Source: Sphingobacteriales bacterium 44-15
Lineage (GTDB): Bacteria > Bacteroidota > Bacteroidia > Chitinophagales > Chitinophagaceae
Length of the DNA: 64,000 nucleotides
NCBI GenBank assembly: GCA_001899685.1
Contig: MKWG01000037.1
Coordinates: 121,777-185,776, forward strand
Reading direction: 5' to 3'
In this document: piece after piece, positions 7,987-16,493 of the stretch
Layout: every line of letters begins with the position of its first letter
Numbering within the stretch: the stretch's first letter is position 1
Made by a program: the position numbers and the translations under genes
The notes under the pieces: model-generated
What the model saw: the letters and a program-made list of their open reading frames with translations, nothing else
What the model was told of the DNA's origin: nothing
Database searches by the model: none

Positions 7987-9363
7987 TTATATAGCCTTGC
8001 TGAATATTTTTGCTTCTGACGTTACAGTATGCCGCAGCAGGTGAAGATCAAAAGCACTGCAGATATTCCTGACAAAGGAGCTGCCTTTGGATGTTAACCT
8101 TAATTCGCGCTCATTATATTCTACCAGCCCGTCAGCAAGAGGTTGTTGCAAACGCGGAAAACAAATTTCGCGGAGTAATGGAATATCTGAAGACCGGAAG
8201 GTTGTATAGCCGTTGCAGGAAATATTTTTGATATAATTCCGGAATGCAATATCTTCCTCATTCAGGAAGTAACCGCGGCTTACTGCGAGCTTTCCCGTGT
8301 TGATCCTGTCGTAATAATCGTGCAGCGTCTTATTATTCTGTGCAAAAGCGTTCCCTGTATCGCTGATAGAAGACACGCCGAGTCCGAGCAAAATTCCGGC
8401 GTCCTGTATGGTATATCCCATAAAATTCCGGTGCAGCCTTCCCTGTTGTCTGGCGATATATAATTCGTCTTCCGGCAGTGCAAAATGATCCATGCCAATA
8501 TCATGATAACCGGCAGACAGCAGCAACTGCTTTCCATGAAGGTATAACTGTAATTTTTTTTCTGCAGAGGGGAGATCGGATTCGTCAAACAGGCGTTGGG
8601 CTTTACTGGTCCATGGCACATGAGCATAGCTGTAAAAAGCGATACGTTCAGGCTTCAGGGTGATCACTTCCCGGATAGTATTATCAATGCTTTCCGCTGT
8701 TTGCAGGGGCAGCCCGTATATCAGGTCGAAATTTACCGAAGTAAATCCTGCGGCTCTCGCTTCTTCCGTTGCCTGCCTCACTCTTTCATAGGGCTGTATC
8801 CTGTTGATCACACGCTGCACTTCGGGGTCAAGGTCCTGTACGCCATAACTGATGCGCCGGAATCCTTTTTTATATAACGCATCCAGATGCTGACGGGTAG
8901 TATTATTGGGATGCCCTTCAATGCTGAACACATGATTGGGATGAATAACACTTCCGTGCAAAAAAATATCCAGGAGCCGGGTAAGGTTGCCTGGAGAAAA
9001 GAAAGTAGGCGTGCCGCCACCCAGGTGTATCTCCCTTATAACAGGATGTTCTTTCATCAGCTTCCTGTAAAGCTGCCATTCCTTTTGAATGGCATTTATA
9101 TACACTTCTTCAACACTATGATTGGCAGTGATCTTTTTATTGCAACCGCAATAGGTGCATAATGATTCGCAAAAAGGAAGATGGATATATAAGCTAATGC
9201 CAGTCCTGCTGTTTTGTATTGCGAACTGGTTGCTGAATCTTTGTTCCCACGCCCCACTATCAATATTGTTTTCCCAAAAAGGCACAGTGGGATAACTGGT
9301 ATAGCGCGGAACGGGTTGGTTATACCTTGCTATCAGTTCAGGATCGAAAACACTCGTTGACAT
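7987..9363 (-). CDS. hemN: oxygen-independent coproporphyrinogen III oxidase
   Basis: About 458 residues, the usual length of HemN. This radical SAM enzyme decarboxylates coproporphyrinogen III to protoporphyrinogen IX without oxygen. The iron-sulfur ligands are in C-x3-C-x2-C-x-C at residues 65-74 (PFCESLCTYCGC). The GGGTPTFF motif that binds SAM follows near residue 116. The N-terminal YNQPVPRYTSYPTVPFW is characteristic of HemN rather than HemW. I take the ATG at 9363; the longer frame starts at a GTG two codons earlier. The gene is monocistronic and divergent from the esterase at 9,519. Confidence 0.93.
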   Translation of the reverse strand: MSTSVFDPELIARYNQPVPRYTSYPTVPFWENNIDSGAWEQRFSNQFAIQNSRTGISLYIHLPFCESLCTYCGCNKKITANHSVEEVYINAIQKEWQLYRKLMKEHPVIREIHLGGGTPTFFSPGNLTRLLDIFLHGSVIHPNHVFSIEGHPNNTTRQHLDALYKKGFRRISYGVQDLDPEVQRVINRIQPYERVRQATEEARAAGFTSVNFDLIYGLPLQTAESIDNTIREVITLKPERIAFYSYAHVPWTSKAQRLFDESDLPSAEKKLQLYLHGKQLLLSAGYHDIGMDHFALPEDELYIARQQGRLHRNFMGYTIQDAGILLGLGVSSISDTGNAFAQNNKTLHDYYDRINTGKLAVSRGYFLNEEDIAFRNYIKNISCNGYTTFRSSDIPLLREICFPRLQQPLADGLVEYNERELRLTSKGSSFVRNICSAFDLHLLRHTVTSEAKIFSKAI

Positions 9364-9518
9364 AAGCACAAATGTATAATAAGAAGCTGCGGTCTTCTGC
9401 TGATATTAACAAAGAACAGATATGATTTTTGTCAGCATAAGAAGTTCATTACTACGCCGAGCGCATAAATGCTTACTTTTAACACACAACTCCACTATTG
9501 CCATAAAATAATTGTTAT

Positions 9519-11486
9519 ATGAAAAAAATCATTTTTTCCTGCTTTATTTGTCTTATTTCTTCCGCAATATGGGCCGATGTGAGATTGCCTCATCTTTTCG
9601 GCGATCACATGGTATTGCAACGCGACAGGCCCATTCCTGTATGGGGGTGGGCGGCGCCAAAGGAAAAAATTACAGTACAGTTCAATCGGCAAACCAAAAC
9701 TGCACGTGCGGATAAAACCGGGAAATGGAGCTTAAAGCTGGATAATGAAACAGCTGGCGGTCCTTATATATTAACCATCAGCGGAAAGAATACTTTACAA
9801 CTGAACGATGTATATGTTGGAGAAGTATGGATTTGTTCCGGGCAGTCAAATATGGAAATGCCTATAGCCGGATGGGGGAAAATTGACAATTACCAGGCAG
9901 AAGTAGCCGCAGCCGATTTTCCCATGATCCGCCATATCGAGGTTCCCCATACTGTCAGCAGCGCTCCTCAGGAAGATATATCTCCCGCTTCATGGGAGGT
10001 CTGCAGTCCTGCTACAGCAGAAAAATTTACTGCAGCAGGTTATTTTTTTGCAAGGGAGTTGTTCCGGCATCTTAAAATTCCTGTTGGACTGATCCACACT
10101 TCCTGGGGTGGCACCATGATAGAGACCTGGATAAGCAGGGAAGCTTTTGAAAACAGTGATGAATTCAAAGCTATGATCGCGGATATGCCGGTGCTTGATC
10201 TCGATTCACTGCAAAAAGTAAAGGAAGCGGCGATGCGAAAAAAAATAGAAGCCAGGCAGGGATCGCTCAATGCTGCAGATGCCGGTATATGGATGGATGA
10301 TAACATGGATGATACCCAATGGGCACAGATGCAGCTCCCAGGGCTCTGGGATACAAAAGAATACCCCGGGTTGGACGGGGTGGTATGGTTTCGTACCAGG
10401 ATAACCGTTCCTGCTGCCGATGCAGGAAAGCCTGCAACACTGTCGCTCGCGATGATTGACGATAAGGATATTACTTATGTCAACGGCACAAAAGTAGGAA
10501 GCACATCCGGATACAATATTCCCAGGAATTATACTATACCGACTGGTATACTGAAGGCTGGTGAAAACAGCATTGCCGTGCGCGTGGAAGATACCGGTGG
10601 TGGCGGCGGCATATACGGGGAAGGGCAAAATTTATCCCTTACCATCGGAAATAATAAAATGACTCTTGCAGGTATGTGGCGGTACAGAATTGAGACAGTC
10701 ACCGGCACTGGTGTATTGGTTGGGCCTAACAGTTACCCCACACTTTTGTTCAATGCCATGCTCAACCCGCTTATACCTTATGCCATGCGCGGAGTGATCT
10801 GGTACCAGGGGGAAAGCAATGCGGGAAGAGCCCGTCAATATGCCAAAGCTTTCCCACTTATGATCAATGACTGGCGCAACCGGTGGAATGAAGGCGATTT
10901 CCCCTTCTACTTTGTACAACTGGCTACATTCAATGCGGGCAATGGAGATAGCAAAAAGGGTAGCACCTGGGCAGAGCTCCGGGAATCGCAAGCCCGTACC
11001 CTGTCATTACCCAACACAGGTATGATCGTTACTACAGATATTGGCGATCCTGCCGACATCCATCCCAAAAACAAGCAGGATGTTGGTAAGCGCCTCGCTG
11101 CTATTGCGCTGCACAATGTATATGGCGAAAGCAATGAATATAGCGGGCCTATGTATGCTTCCATGACCACAGAGAGCAATAAAGTAAGGATAAGCTTTAC
11201 GCACACCGGCAGCGGGCTGATGGTAAAAGACAAATACGGCTATATAAAAGGATTTGAAATTGCAGATGCGGACAGAACATTTCATCATGCCAAAGCTGTA
11301 ATAGACGGTAATACAGTAGTAGTATATGCAGATGATGTAACTTCGCCTGTGGCTGTACGTTATGGATGGAGTGATGATGCCGGAGAGGATAATTTATTCA
11401 ACAGGGAAGGATTTCCTGCTGCCCCTTTCAGAACTGATGATTGGCCCGGGATTACCGAAAAGACAAAATATATGATAAGCAGGTAG
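9519..11486 (+). CDS. secreted sialate O-acetylesterase
   Basis: A 655-residue SGNH-type esterase with a signal peptide (MKKIIFSCFICLISSAIWA). It removes O-acetyl groups from sialic acid or other acetylated glycans outside the inner membrane. The nucleophile block SGQSNMEMP places Ser at residue 110. The distal catalytic pair fits DPADIHP (about residues 513-519). Between them is a beta-sandwich insertion of about 120 residues (from about 255) resembling a GH2-type carbohydrate-binding fold. N-terminal LFGDHMVLQRDRPIPVWG is highly conserved in this family. No sialic acid catabolic genes are adjacent. Confidence 0.88.
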   Translation: MKKIIFSCFICLISSAIWADVRLPHLFGDHMVLQRDRPIPVWGWAAPKEKITVQFNRQTKTARADKTGKWSLKLDNETAGGPYILTISGKNTLQLNDVYVGEVWICSGQSNMEMPIAGWGKIDNYQAEVAAADFPMIRHIEVPHTVSSAPQEDISPASWEVCSPATAEKFTAAGYFFARELFRHLKIPVGLIHTSWGGTMIETWISREAFENSDEFKAMIADMPVLDLDSLQKVKEAAMRKKIEARQGSLNAADAGIWMDDNMDDTQWAQMQLPGLWDTKEYPGLDGVVWFRTRITVPAADAGKPATLSLAMIDDKDITYVNGTKVGSTSGYNIPRNYTIPTGILKAGENSIAVRVEDTGGGGGIYGEGQNLSLTIGNNKMTLAGMWRYRIETVTGTGVLVGPNSYPTLLFNAMLNPLIPYAMRGVIWYQGESNAGRARQYAKAFPLMINDWRNRWNEGDFPFYFVQLATFNAGNGDSKKGSTWAELRESQARTLSLPNTGMIVTTDIGDPADIHPKNKQDVGKRLAAIALHNVYGESNEYSGPMYASMTTESNKVRISFTHTGSGLMVKDKYGYIKGFEIADADRTFHHAKAVIDGNTVVVYADDVTSPVAVRYGWSDDAGEDNLFNREGFPAAPFRTDDWPGITEKTKYMISR

Positions 11487-11513
11487 ACTTAGCCATAATA
11501 TGCCGTATCATTT

Positions 11514-11634
11514 GGTGAATGGTGAATGGTGAATAGTGAATGGTGAGACGTCAAACGAGAAAGGTGAGACAGATCAATTCATGTCACTATACCGTTAACT
11601 ATTGTTATTCACTATTCACCATTCACTATTGACC
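11514..11634. repeat. heptad GGTGAAT inverted repeat
   Basis: Four tandem 7-bp units (GGTGAAT, GGTGAAT, AGTGAAT, GGTGAGA type) face an inverted set about 70 bases away. The 15-mer AATAGTGAATGGTGA at 11532-11546 is exactly complementary to 11616-11630, so a long hairpin can form downstream of the esterase gene. Confidence 0.8.
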
Positions 11635-11692
11635 CGAAGCAGAACAACACGATCTGTTACAATGAAAACTCACTTTAGGAAAATAAAATTTT

Positions 11693-12910
11693 ATGAAACC
11701 AGAATATGAAAGTATGGGCTCTGCCGCTATTCACGCCACAGAAAGCCTTACCAGCGCACATGCCCACCTGATGCCAATCTTTGCCACCTCTACTTTTACC
11801 TTCGACAGCGCAGAGCAGGGCATGAAAAGATTTGCAGGTAAGGAGCCGGGCTTTATTTATTCCCGGTTTGGCAATCCCACTACCAGCGCTGCGGCAGATG
11901 CCGTAGCAGCCCTTGAAGCTTTTGGGATCACATCCGAGAATGGCGCTCCGCTGTCATTAAAGGCTATACTCACCTCCAGCGGTCAATCCGCAATGGCTGC
12001 AATGTTCTTTGCCAACCTCTCTGCAGGAGATACGGTGCTGACGCATTATTCTGTATATGGGGGCACACATGAATTCCTGTTCGATTTTTTAAAACGTTTT
12101 GGCATCAATGCACTCATTGACAGTTTTAATGATCTCAATGCCGTGGAAGATATTCTTAATAAAGACCCTTCGGTTAAGATGATCCATATTGAAACGCCTG
12201 CCAATCCCACGATGCAGTGCATTGACCTCGCAGCCGTTTGCAGGATCGCAAAGCAGTATGGGGTAAAAGTAACTGTTGATAATACTTTTGCCACTCCCTA
12301 CCTGCAGCAGCCATTTAAATACGGTGTGGATTTTGTTTTTCACTCCACTACTAAATTTCTCAACGGACATGGCACTTCCATTGGCGGAGTACTGGTAGGT
12401 AAAGACGTCGATTTTATGAATAAGCAGGGCAACAGGACGGTGAAGCTGCTTGGCGCCAACAGCAATCCCTTCGATGCCTTCCTGCTGATACAGGGGATAA
12501 AAACACTTGAGCTGCGCATGAAGCAGCATTGCAGTAATGCACAGGAAGTAGCAAAGTTCCTCGCAGATCATAAAGCCGTTGCCAGGGTGAATTACAACGG
12601 GCTTCCCTCCCACCCCGATTACGAAATCTCTGCAAAGCAGATGCGCTATCCGGGAGCCGTGTTGAGTTTTGAACTGAAAGAAGGGTTTGAAGGCGGTAAA
12701 AAATTCATTGACCGCCTGGCTATGTGCGTAAGGGCTGTTTCCCTGGGTACAGTTGATACGCTTATATCACACCCGGCTTCTATGTCACATTCCGGCATGT
12801 CGCGCGAAGACAGGGTCGCAGCGGGTATCACCGACGGGCTGATCAGAATGAGCGTAGGGCTGGAGCATATCACTGACATCATTAAAGACCTGGAGCAGGC
12901 ATTATCCTGA
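11693..12910 (+). CDS. trans-sulfuration family PLP enzyme (methionine gamma-lyase / cystathionine gamma-lyase-synthase type)
   Basis: A 405-residue Cys/Met metabolism PLP-dependent enzyme. The phosphate-binding segment IYSRFGNPT is at about 55-63, ETPANPT near 165, VDNTFATPYLQQP near 195, and the PLP lysine is Lys221 in STTKFLNGHG. The C-terminal SVGLEHITDIIKDLEQAL is typical. Such enzymes make or break carbon-sulfur bonds in methionine, homocysteine and cysteine metabolism in the cytoplasm. The sequence does not distinguish methionine gamma-lyase from O-acetylhomoserine sulfhydrylase or cystathionine enzymes, and no metabolic neighbour helps. A hairpin repeat separates it from the esterase upstream. 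Confidence 0.9.
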   Translation: MKPEYESMGSAAIHATESLTSAHAHLMPIFATSTFTFDSAEQGMKRFAGKEPGFIYSRFGNPTTSAAADAVAALEAFGITSENGAPLSLKAILTSSGQSAMAAMFFANLSAGDTVLTHYSVYGGTHEFLFDFLKRFGINALIDSFNDLNAVEDILNKDPSVKMIHIETPANPTMQCIDLAAVCRIAKQYGVKVTVDNTFATPYLQQPFKYGVDFVFHSTTKFLNGHGTSIGGVLVGKDVDFMNKQGNRTVKLLGANSNPFDAFLLIQGIKTLELRMKQHCSNAQEVAKFLADHKAVARVNYNGLPSHPDYEISAKQMRYPGAVLSFELKEGFEGGKKFIDRLAMCVRAVSLGTVDTLISHPASMSHSGMSREDRVAAGITDGLIRMSVGLEHITDIIKDLEQALS

Positions 12911-13020
12911 TAAACAATAAAACCGGCCGCAGCAGGAAAAATAATGAGCAGATACCTGCAACAATTTTTTCTCCGGGCTGTCCTTATAGTTTGGGCTGTA
13001 ACATTTTTCCGGCTAACGCC

Positions 13021-13047
13021 GTTACAGTATTTTATTATACGTCTAAG
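13021..13047 (+). promoter_or_regulatory. candidate ECF sigma-type promoter
   Basis: GTTAC at 13021-13025 is followed after 14 bases by CGTCTAAG at 13040-13047, resembling ECF-type -35 (AAC/GTTAC) and -10 (CGTC/GTCTAA) elements. It lies 27 bases before the ATG of the small FecR-like gene. The GTTACAG also pairs with CTGTAAC at 12996-13002, so the region can form a hairpin. No sigma gene is adjacent. Confidence 0.3.
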
Positions 13048-13074
13048 TCGTTGGGCTCAAAACTATATAGTCGC

Positions 13075-13311
13075 ATGAACAATACTGATGATCATATCTG
13101 GCAACTTATTGCATTAAGTCTTTCAGGCGAAGCCACAAACGAAGAATTAAAAGAACTGGAAATCCTGCTTAAAACCCATATTACAACCAGGTATTCGAAG
13201 GAAGTGATCGAATACCTCTGGCATGTGCCCAACAGCATCAACAGGCAGGAAGCCGAGCAGGCTTATGCCAGTGTATTAAAGGAAATGGGAAGAAGAGGCA
13301 TTGTGGTTTAA
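13075..13311 (+). CDS. small protein resembling the N-terminus of FecR-type anti-sigma factors
   Basis: A 78-residue acidic protein. The first residues (DDHIWQLIALSLSGEATNEELKELE, seen from residue 4) resemble the N-terminal cytoplasmic helix bundle of FecR/anti-sigma factors of this phylum, where it binds an ECF sigma. There is no membrane helix or FecR periplasmic domain, so it is either a truncated remnant or a stand-alone minimal sigma-binding protein. I use the ATG at 13075; the frame could extend to 12991 but that would cover the candidate promoter. No ECF sigma gene is adjacent. Assignment is by pattern only. Confidence 0.5.
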   Translation: MNNTDDHIWQLIALSLSGEATNEELKELEILLKTHITTRYSKEVIEYLWHVPNSINRQEAEQAYASVLKEMGRRGIVV

Positions 13312-13338
13312 GAGGGAATATGTGAGGGGGAAAAACAA

Positions 13339-13450
13339 GTTACAGGTTTCAGGTTTCAGGTCAGCCTGCCACCTTTAGTGTTTGACTTTTCACGTCTCAC
13401 GTCTCACGTTTGACATCTTACCACTTATCCCTTATCACTTACCACTTTTT
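13339..13450. repeat. heptad repeat block (CAGGTTT, TCTCACG, CTTATCA units)
   Basis: Three heptad series follow one another: TTACAGG-TTTCAGG-TTTCAGG (13339-13360), then TTTGACT-TTTCACG-TCTCACG-TCTCACG-TTTGACA (from 13381), then a CTTACCA/CTTATCC/CTTATCA series to about 13446. All keep a 7-bp period although the unit sequence changes. Confidence 0.75.
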
Positions 13451-13496
13451 TCACCCTAATTAACATGAATTTCCGAAGCTTCACTAACGAATAAAT

Positions 13497-13504
13497 TATT
13501 TTTG
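13497..13504 (+). promoter_or_regulatory. -7 promoter element for the Omp85-like gene
   Basis: TATTTTTG matches the Bacteroidota -7 consensus TAnnTTTG exactly. No good -33 TTTG is present at the right distance. Its position implies that translation begins downstream at the GTG at 13538 rather than at the TTG at 13502. Confidence 0.4.
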
Positions 13505-13537
13505 CCGTTTGTATACACAATAATACCTGTAGCGGCT

Positions 13538-14755
13538 GTGTTTGTACGTCTTGCAATTGTCAATATCTTTTTTCTTTTTCTGTTTCTTTCCTCTCCGGGA
13601 CAGTCTGTACGTCCCGATACTGTATCTCCGGATCGTTCCATTCCCCAGAAAGATATCGCAGACTACCTGAGAAAATGGTTCAATTTCAAGCCTTCAGCAA
13701 AAACAGAGAGCATGCAACCCGGCGATCATCTTACAGTATCTGTTTTGCCGGCAGCGGGATATACATTGCAAACAAGGCTTGCTGCTATTTTAACCGGCAA
13801 TATCGCTTTTTTTACATCTACGGATCCCGGAACCAAGCTTTCCGTGGTTAATGCCAATGTCACCTATACTCAAAATGCGCAATTCACTATTCCCGTACAA
13901 TCCAATATCTGGCTGCCGGGGAATGAATGGAATCTTACAGGGGACTGGCGCTATATGAAATACCCGCAAAGTACTTTCGGGCTCGGCAGCAATGCCAGCC
14001 TGAAAGATGAGGACCCAATGGATTATCATTATATCCGCATCTATCAGAATATCCTGAAAAAGATCACACACAATTTCTCTGCAGGCATAGGGTATGATCT
14101 GGATTATCACTGGAATATATCAGAAGAAGGATTGAACGATGGTCATATTTCTGATTATATCCTTTATGGACCGGCTCAGAAGACCGTGTCGTCAGGGCTG
14201 TCTATGAACTTATCCTATGATACCCGGAAAAACATCATCAATCCATTGCAGGGGCTTTCGGCAATTGCTACCCTCCGCAACAATTCCACATGGCTCGGCA
14301 GCAACAGCAACTGGCAGTCGCTGCTGATAGATATAAGAAAATATTTTATGATAGAAGGCAGCAGGAAGCAGGTGCTGGCACTATGGAGCTACAACTGGCT
14401 GATACTGGGCGGTAAGCCGCCTTATCTTGATCTGCCCTCAACCGGATGGGACGGATATAATAATTCAGGGAGGGGATTTATACAGGGGCGTTATCGCGGA
14501 GAAAGGATGATCTATCTGGAGTCGGAATACCGGTTTGACATTACCCGCAACGGGGTGCTGGGCGCAGTAACTTTTATCAATGCCGAGACATTTTCAGGCC
14601 TTCATTCCAAAAGCCTCCAGTCTGTGCAGCCCGGAGCAGGGCTGGGTCTGCGCCTCAAGCTGAATAAAAAATCAGATACTAATATTGCAGTGGACTATGG
14701 CTTTGGCACACAGGGATCAAGAGGATTATTTGTGAATATAGGGGAAGTGTTTTAG
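13538..14755 (+). CDS. Omp85/BamA-TamA family outer membrane beta-barrel without POTRA domains
   Basis: About 405 residues with a signal peptide (FVRLAIVNIFFLFLFLSSPG). The frame is open from 13502 (TTG), but a GTG at 13538 places the signal peptide at the very N-terminus and lies after a -7 element, so I prefer it. The mature protein is rich in alternating aromatic strands. The segment GRGFIQGRYRGERMIYLESEYRF at about two thirds of the length resembles the conserved RGF/Y loop-6 motif of BamA and TamA. It looks like the surface-antigen barrel alone, with no N-terminal POTRA repeats. Its cargo is unknown; it could be a porin-like or transport barrel. Confidence 0.65.
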   Translation: MFVRLAIVNIFFLFLFLSSPGQSVRPDTVSPDRSIPQKDIADYLRKWFNFKPSAKTESMQPGDHLTVSVLPAAGYTLQTRLAAILTGNIAFFTSTDPGTKLSVVNANVTYTQNAQFTIPVQSNIWLPGNEWNLTGDWRYMKYPQSTFGLGSNASLKDEDPMDYHYIRIYQNILKKITHNFSAGIGYDLDYHWNISEEGLNDGHISDYILYGPAQKTVSSGLSMNLSYDTRKNIINPLQGLSAIATLRNNSTWLGSNSNWQSLLIDIRKYFMIEGSRKQVLALWSYNWLILGGKPPYLDLPSTGWDGYNNSGRGFIQGRYRGERMIYLESEYRFDITRNGVLGAVTFINAETFSGLHSKSLQSVQPGAGLGLRLKLNKKSDTNIAVDYGFGTQGSRGLFVNIGEVF

Positions 14756-14761
14756 TGTGGA

Positions 14762-14845
14762 ACCACAGAGGCACAGAGGGCAGGGAGGAGCACAGGGAAT
14801 GGTGGTTTGACATTTGACATTTGTCGTTTGACGTTTATCGTTTCC
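14762..14845. repeat. short intergenic repeats (CACAGAGG and TTTGACA heptads)
   Basis: Two CACAGAGG copies start at 14764 and are followed by TTTGACA-TTTGACA-TTTGTCG-TTTGACG-TTTATCG in 7-bp phase from 14806. They lie between the Omp85-like gene and the cytochrome promoter. Confidence 0.65.
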
Positions 14846-14852
14846 TTTGAGA

Positions 14853-14884
14853 TTTGCTGTGCCCCTGCATAATTTTTATATTTG
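14853..14884 (+). promoter_or_regulatory. Bacteroidota-type promoter for the cytochrome/DsrE operon
   Basis: TTTG at 14853-14856, a 20-base spacer, and TATATTTG at 14877-14884 match the -33/-7 consensus (TTTG and TAnnTTTG) of the primary sigma factor in this phylum. The gene starts at 14926, giving a leader of roughly 35 bases. Confidence 0.62.
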
Positions 14885-14925
14885 TTGCTTCACACCATAA
14901 TTCAACGCTATAGCACAGTATAAGC

Positions 14926-15906
14926 ATGAAAGCAAACTGGTTCCCTGCATTGATTTTCCTTATTACACTGGTTGTTATTGCTACAGACAGCATCGGCACC
15001 TACCACAGCAGGCAGAACATCCATAAAAAGCTCGCTGCCACAACAGCCTTGCCGGAAGCGCCATGGCGGGGATGGGGCAGATATCAGATACCTGATTACA
15101 ACAGGCAGGGAGAGCTTATCCGCTACGGCTATGATCTGATTGCTAATACCTCACATTACCTGGGTCCCAATGGCACGGTTGCGCAGATCACCAATGGGCT
15201 TAATTGCCAGAATTGTCACCTTGAAGCCGGCACCCTTCCTTATGGCAACAACTTCGGTAAAGTATTTTCCACCTATCCCAAATACAGGGCGCGCAACAAT
15301 GGCGTGCAGAATATATATGAACGTATAAACGACTGCCTGCAACGCAGCCTTAATGGTAAAGCCATAGATACCGCTTCGAGGGAAATGCAGGCGATCTTCT
15401 CCTATATGAAATGGCTGGGCGATGGCGTCCCCAAAGGCATTGCATTACCCGGCACCAGTCTTATAAAGCTCCCTTATCTTGATCGTGCCGCTGATCCCGT
15501 AGCAGGCAGGGTGGTTTACATAGCCAAATGCCAGTCCTGTCATGGCAGCTCGGGGCAGGGTGAGCTCAGCGCAGATAAAGACGGATATACATATCCACCG
15601 CTGTGGGGAGTGCATAGTTATAATGACGGAGCAGGGCTGCTCCGCCTCAGCGGCTTTGCAGCTTTCGTAAAAAACAATATGCCTTTCGGAACAGATTTTC
15701 ACAAGCCGGTCCTTAGCAATGAGGAGGCCTGGGATGTTGCAGCCTTTGTAAACAGCCATGAACGACCTCATATGGATCAGAGCACCGACTGGCAGGATCT
15801 CGCCAAAAAACCGGTTGACTATCCTTATGGCCCTTATATTGATACCTTTTCAGAAAAACAACATAAATACGGACCATTCACACCTATAAAAAATTTTAAA
15901 AAATAG
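14926..15906 (+). CDS. dihaem c-type cytochrome, TsdA (thiosulfate dehydrogenase)-like
   Basis: A 326-residue exported cytochrome with an N-terminal membrane anchor or signal (residues 5-24). It has two CxxCH haem c sites, CQNCH at 94-98 and CQSCH at 202-206, in two cytochrome domains. The segment NGLNCQNCHLEAG followed by NDCLQRSLNG and the region MKWLGDGVPKG resemble TsdA, which couples two thiosulfates to tetrathionate or the reverse. In TsdA a haem ligand can be a cysteine, and Cys in NDCLQRS is a candidate. It is followed 3 bases later by a DsrE-like protein and has a consensus promoter. Function as a thiosulfate/tetrathionate enzyme is an inference; a generic electron-transfer cytochrome is possible. 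Confidence 0.72.
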   Translation: MKANWFPALIFLITLVVIATDSIGTYHSRQNIHKKLAATTALPEAPWRGWGRYQIPDYNRQGELIRYGYDLIANTSHYLGPNGTVAQITNGLNCQNCHLEAGTLPYGNNFGKVFSTYPKYRARNNGVQNIYERINDCLQRSLNGKAIDTASREMQAIFSYMKWLGDGVPKGIALPGTSLIKLPYLDRAADPVAGRVVYIAKCQSCHGSSGQGELSADKDGYTYPPLWGVHSYNDGAGLLRLSGFAAFVKNNMPFGTDFHKPVLSNEEAWDVAAFVNSHERPHMDQSTDWQDLAKKPVDYPYGPYIDTFSEKQHKYGPFTPIKNFKK

Positions 15907-15909
15907 ATC

Positions 15910-16368
15910 ATGAAAAAATGTTCCATCGCATTGCTCGCGCTCATACTAATGACAGGTACACTCAGCGCTCAAACAGCTCTTGAAAAAAACCGCGACTTTA
16001 CTGGCGCCGTGCCCAAAAAGAAATTCTATCGCGCCATCTACCAGCTGGACAGCAACGATCCCAAAATCATCGGCAAAGCTATACGTAATATCAATAATGC
16101 GCTCACTGATCCGCGACTTGCCGGCAGGCTGCAGATAGAGCTGGTCACCTTTGCCGGTGGTACCGAAGCAGCCATGAAAGGCAGTCAGTTTGAAGAAGAC
16201 CTGAAAGCGCTGGTAGAAAAAGGTGTGATCGTGGCACAATGCAGCAACAGCCTCCATGAACGCAAGCTCACACGCGACCAGATATATGATTTCTTTGCAC
16301 TTGTGCCGAGCGGCAACGGAGAGCTCATACTACGCCAGGCAGAAGGCTGGGCAGTAGTGAAGCCATAG
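15910..16368 (+). CDS. secreted DsrE-like protein
   Basis: A 152-residue protein with a signal peptide (MKKCSIALLALILMTGTLSA, cleavage near SAQ). The remainder has the DsrE/DsrF-like fold pattern: a strand after residue 40 (FYRAIYQLDS), helices carrying INNALTDPRL, then IELVTFAGGTEAA and GVIVAQCSNSLHER with a single Cys near residue 116 at the position where DsrE-family proteins carry a sulfane-binding cysteine. It starts 3 bases after the cytochrome stop, so the two are co-transcribed. Most DsrE relatives are cytoplasmic sulfur carriers; a periplasmic form beside a TsdA-like cytochrome suggests sulfur transfer outside the inner membrane. Confidence 0.72.
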   Translation: MKKCSIALLALILMTGTLSAQTALEKNRDFTGAVPKKKFYRAIYQLDSNDPKIIGKAIRNINNALTDPRLAGRLQIELVTFAGGTEAAMKGSQFEEDLKALVEKGVIVAQCSNSLHERKLTRDQIYDFFALVPSGNGELILRQAEGWAVVKP

Positions 16369-16399
16369 TGCTATGTCAAGAATATTTTTTTGTATTTCT

Positions 16400-16467
16400 T
16401 TGTGAGAGGTGAAGCGATAAATGTGAGGATCTCACATCTATTGCCCGCCGTTTCACGTTTGACATAA
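16400..16467. repeat. heptad repeat with internal hairpin
   Basis: The block reads in 7-bp phase as GTGAGAG, GTGAAGC, GATAAAT, GTGAGGA, TCTCACA and on to TTTCACG, TTTGACA. ATGTGAG (16421-16427) pairs with CTCACAT (16431-16437). It lies between the convergent DsrE and map genes and could end transcription from either side. Confidence 0.65.
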
Positions 16468-16493
16468 CACTATAAGATTTTATTTTCAAGCTG

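Noticed and set aside
9369-9376. TACATTTG on the minus strand as the hemN promoter
   Set aside because: It matches the -7 consensus but lies at the start codon itself, leaving no room for a leader, and has no -33 partner at the right spacing.
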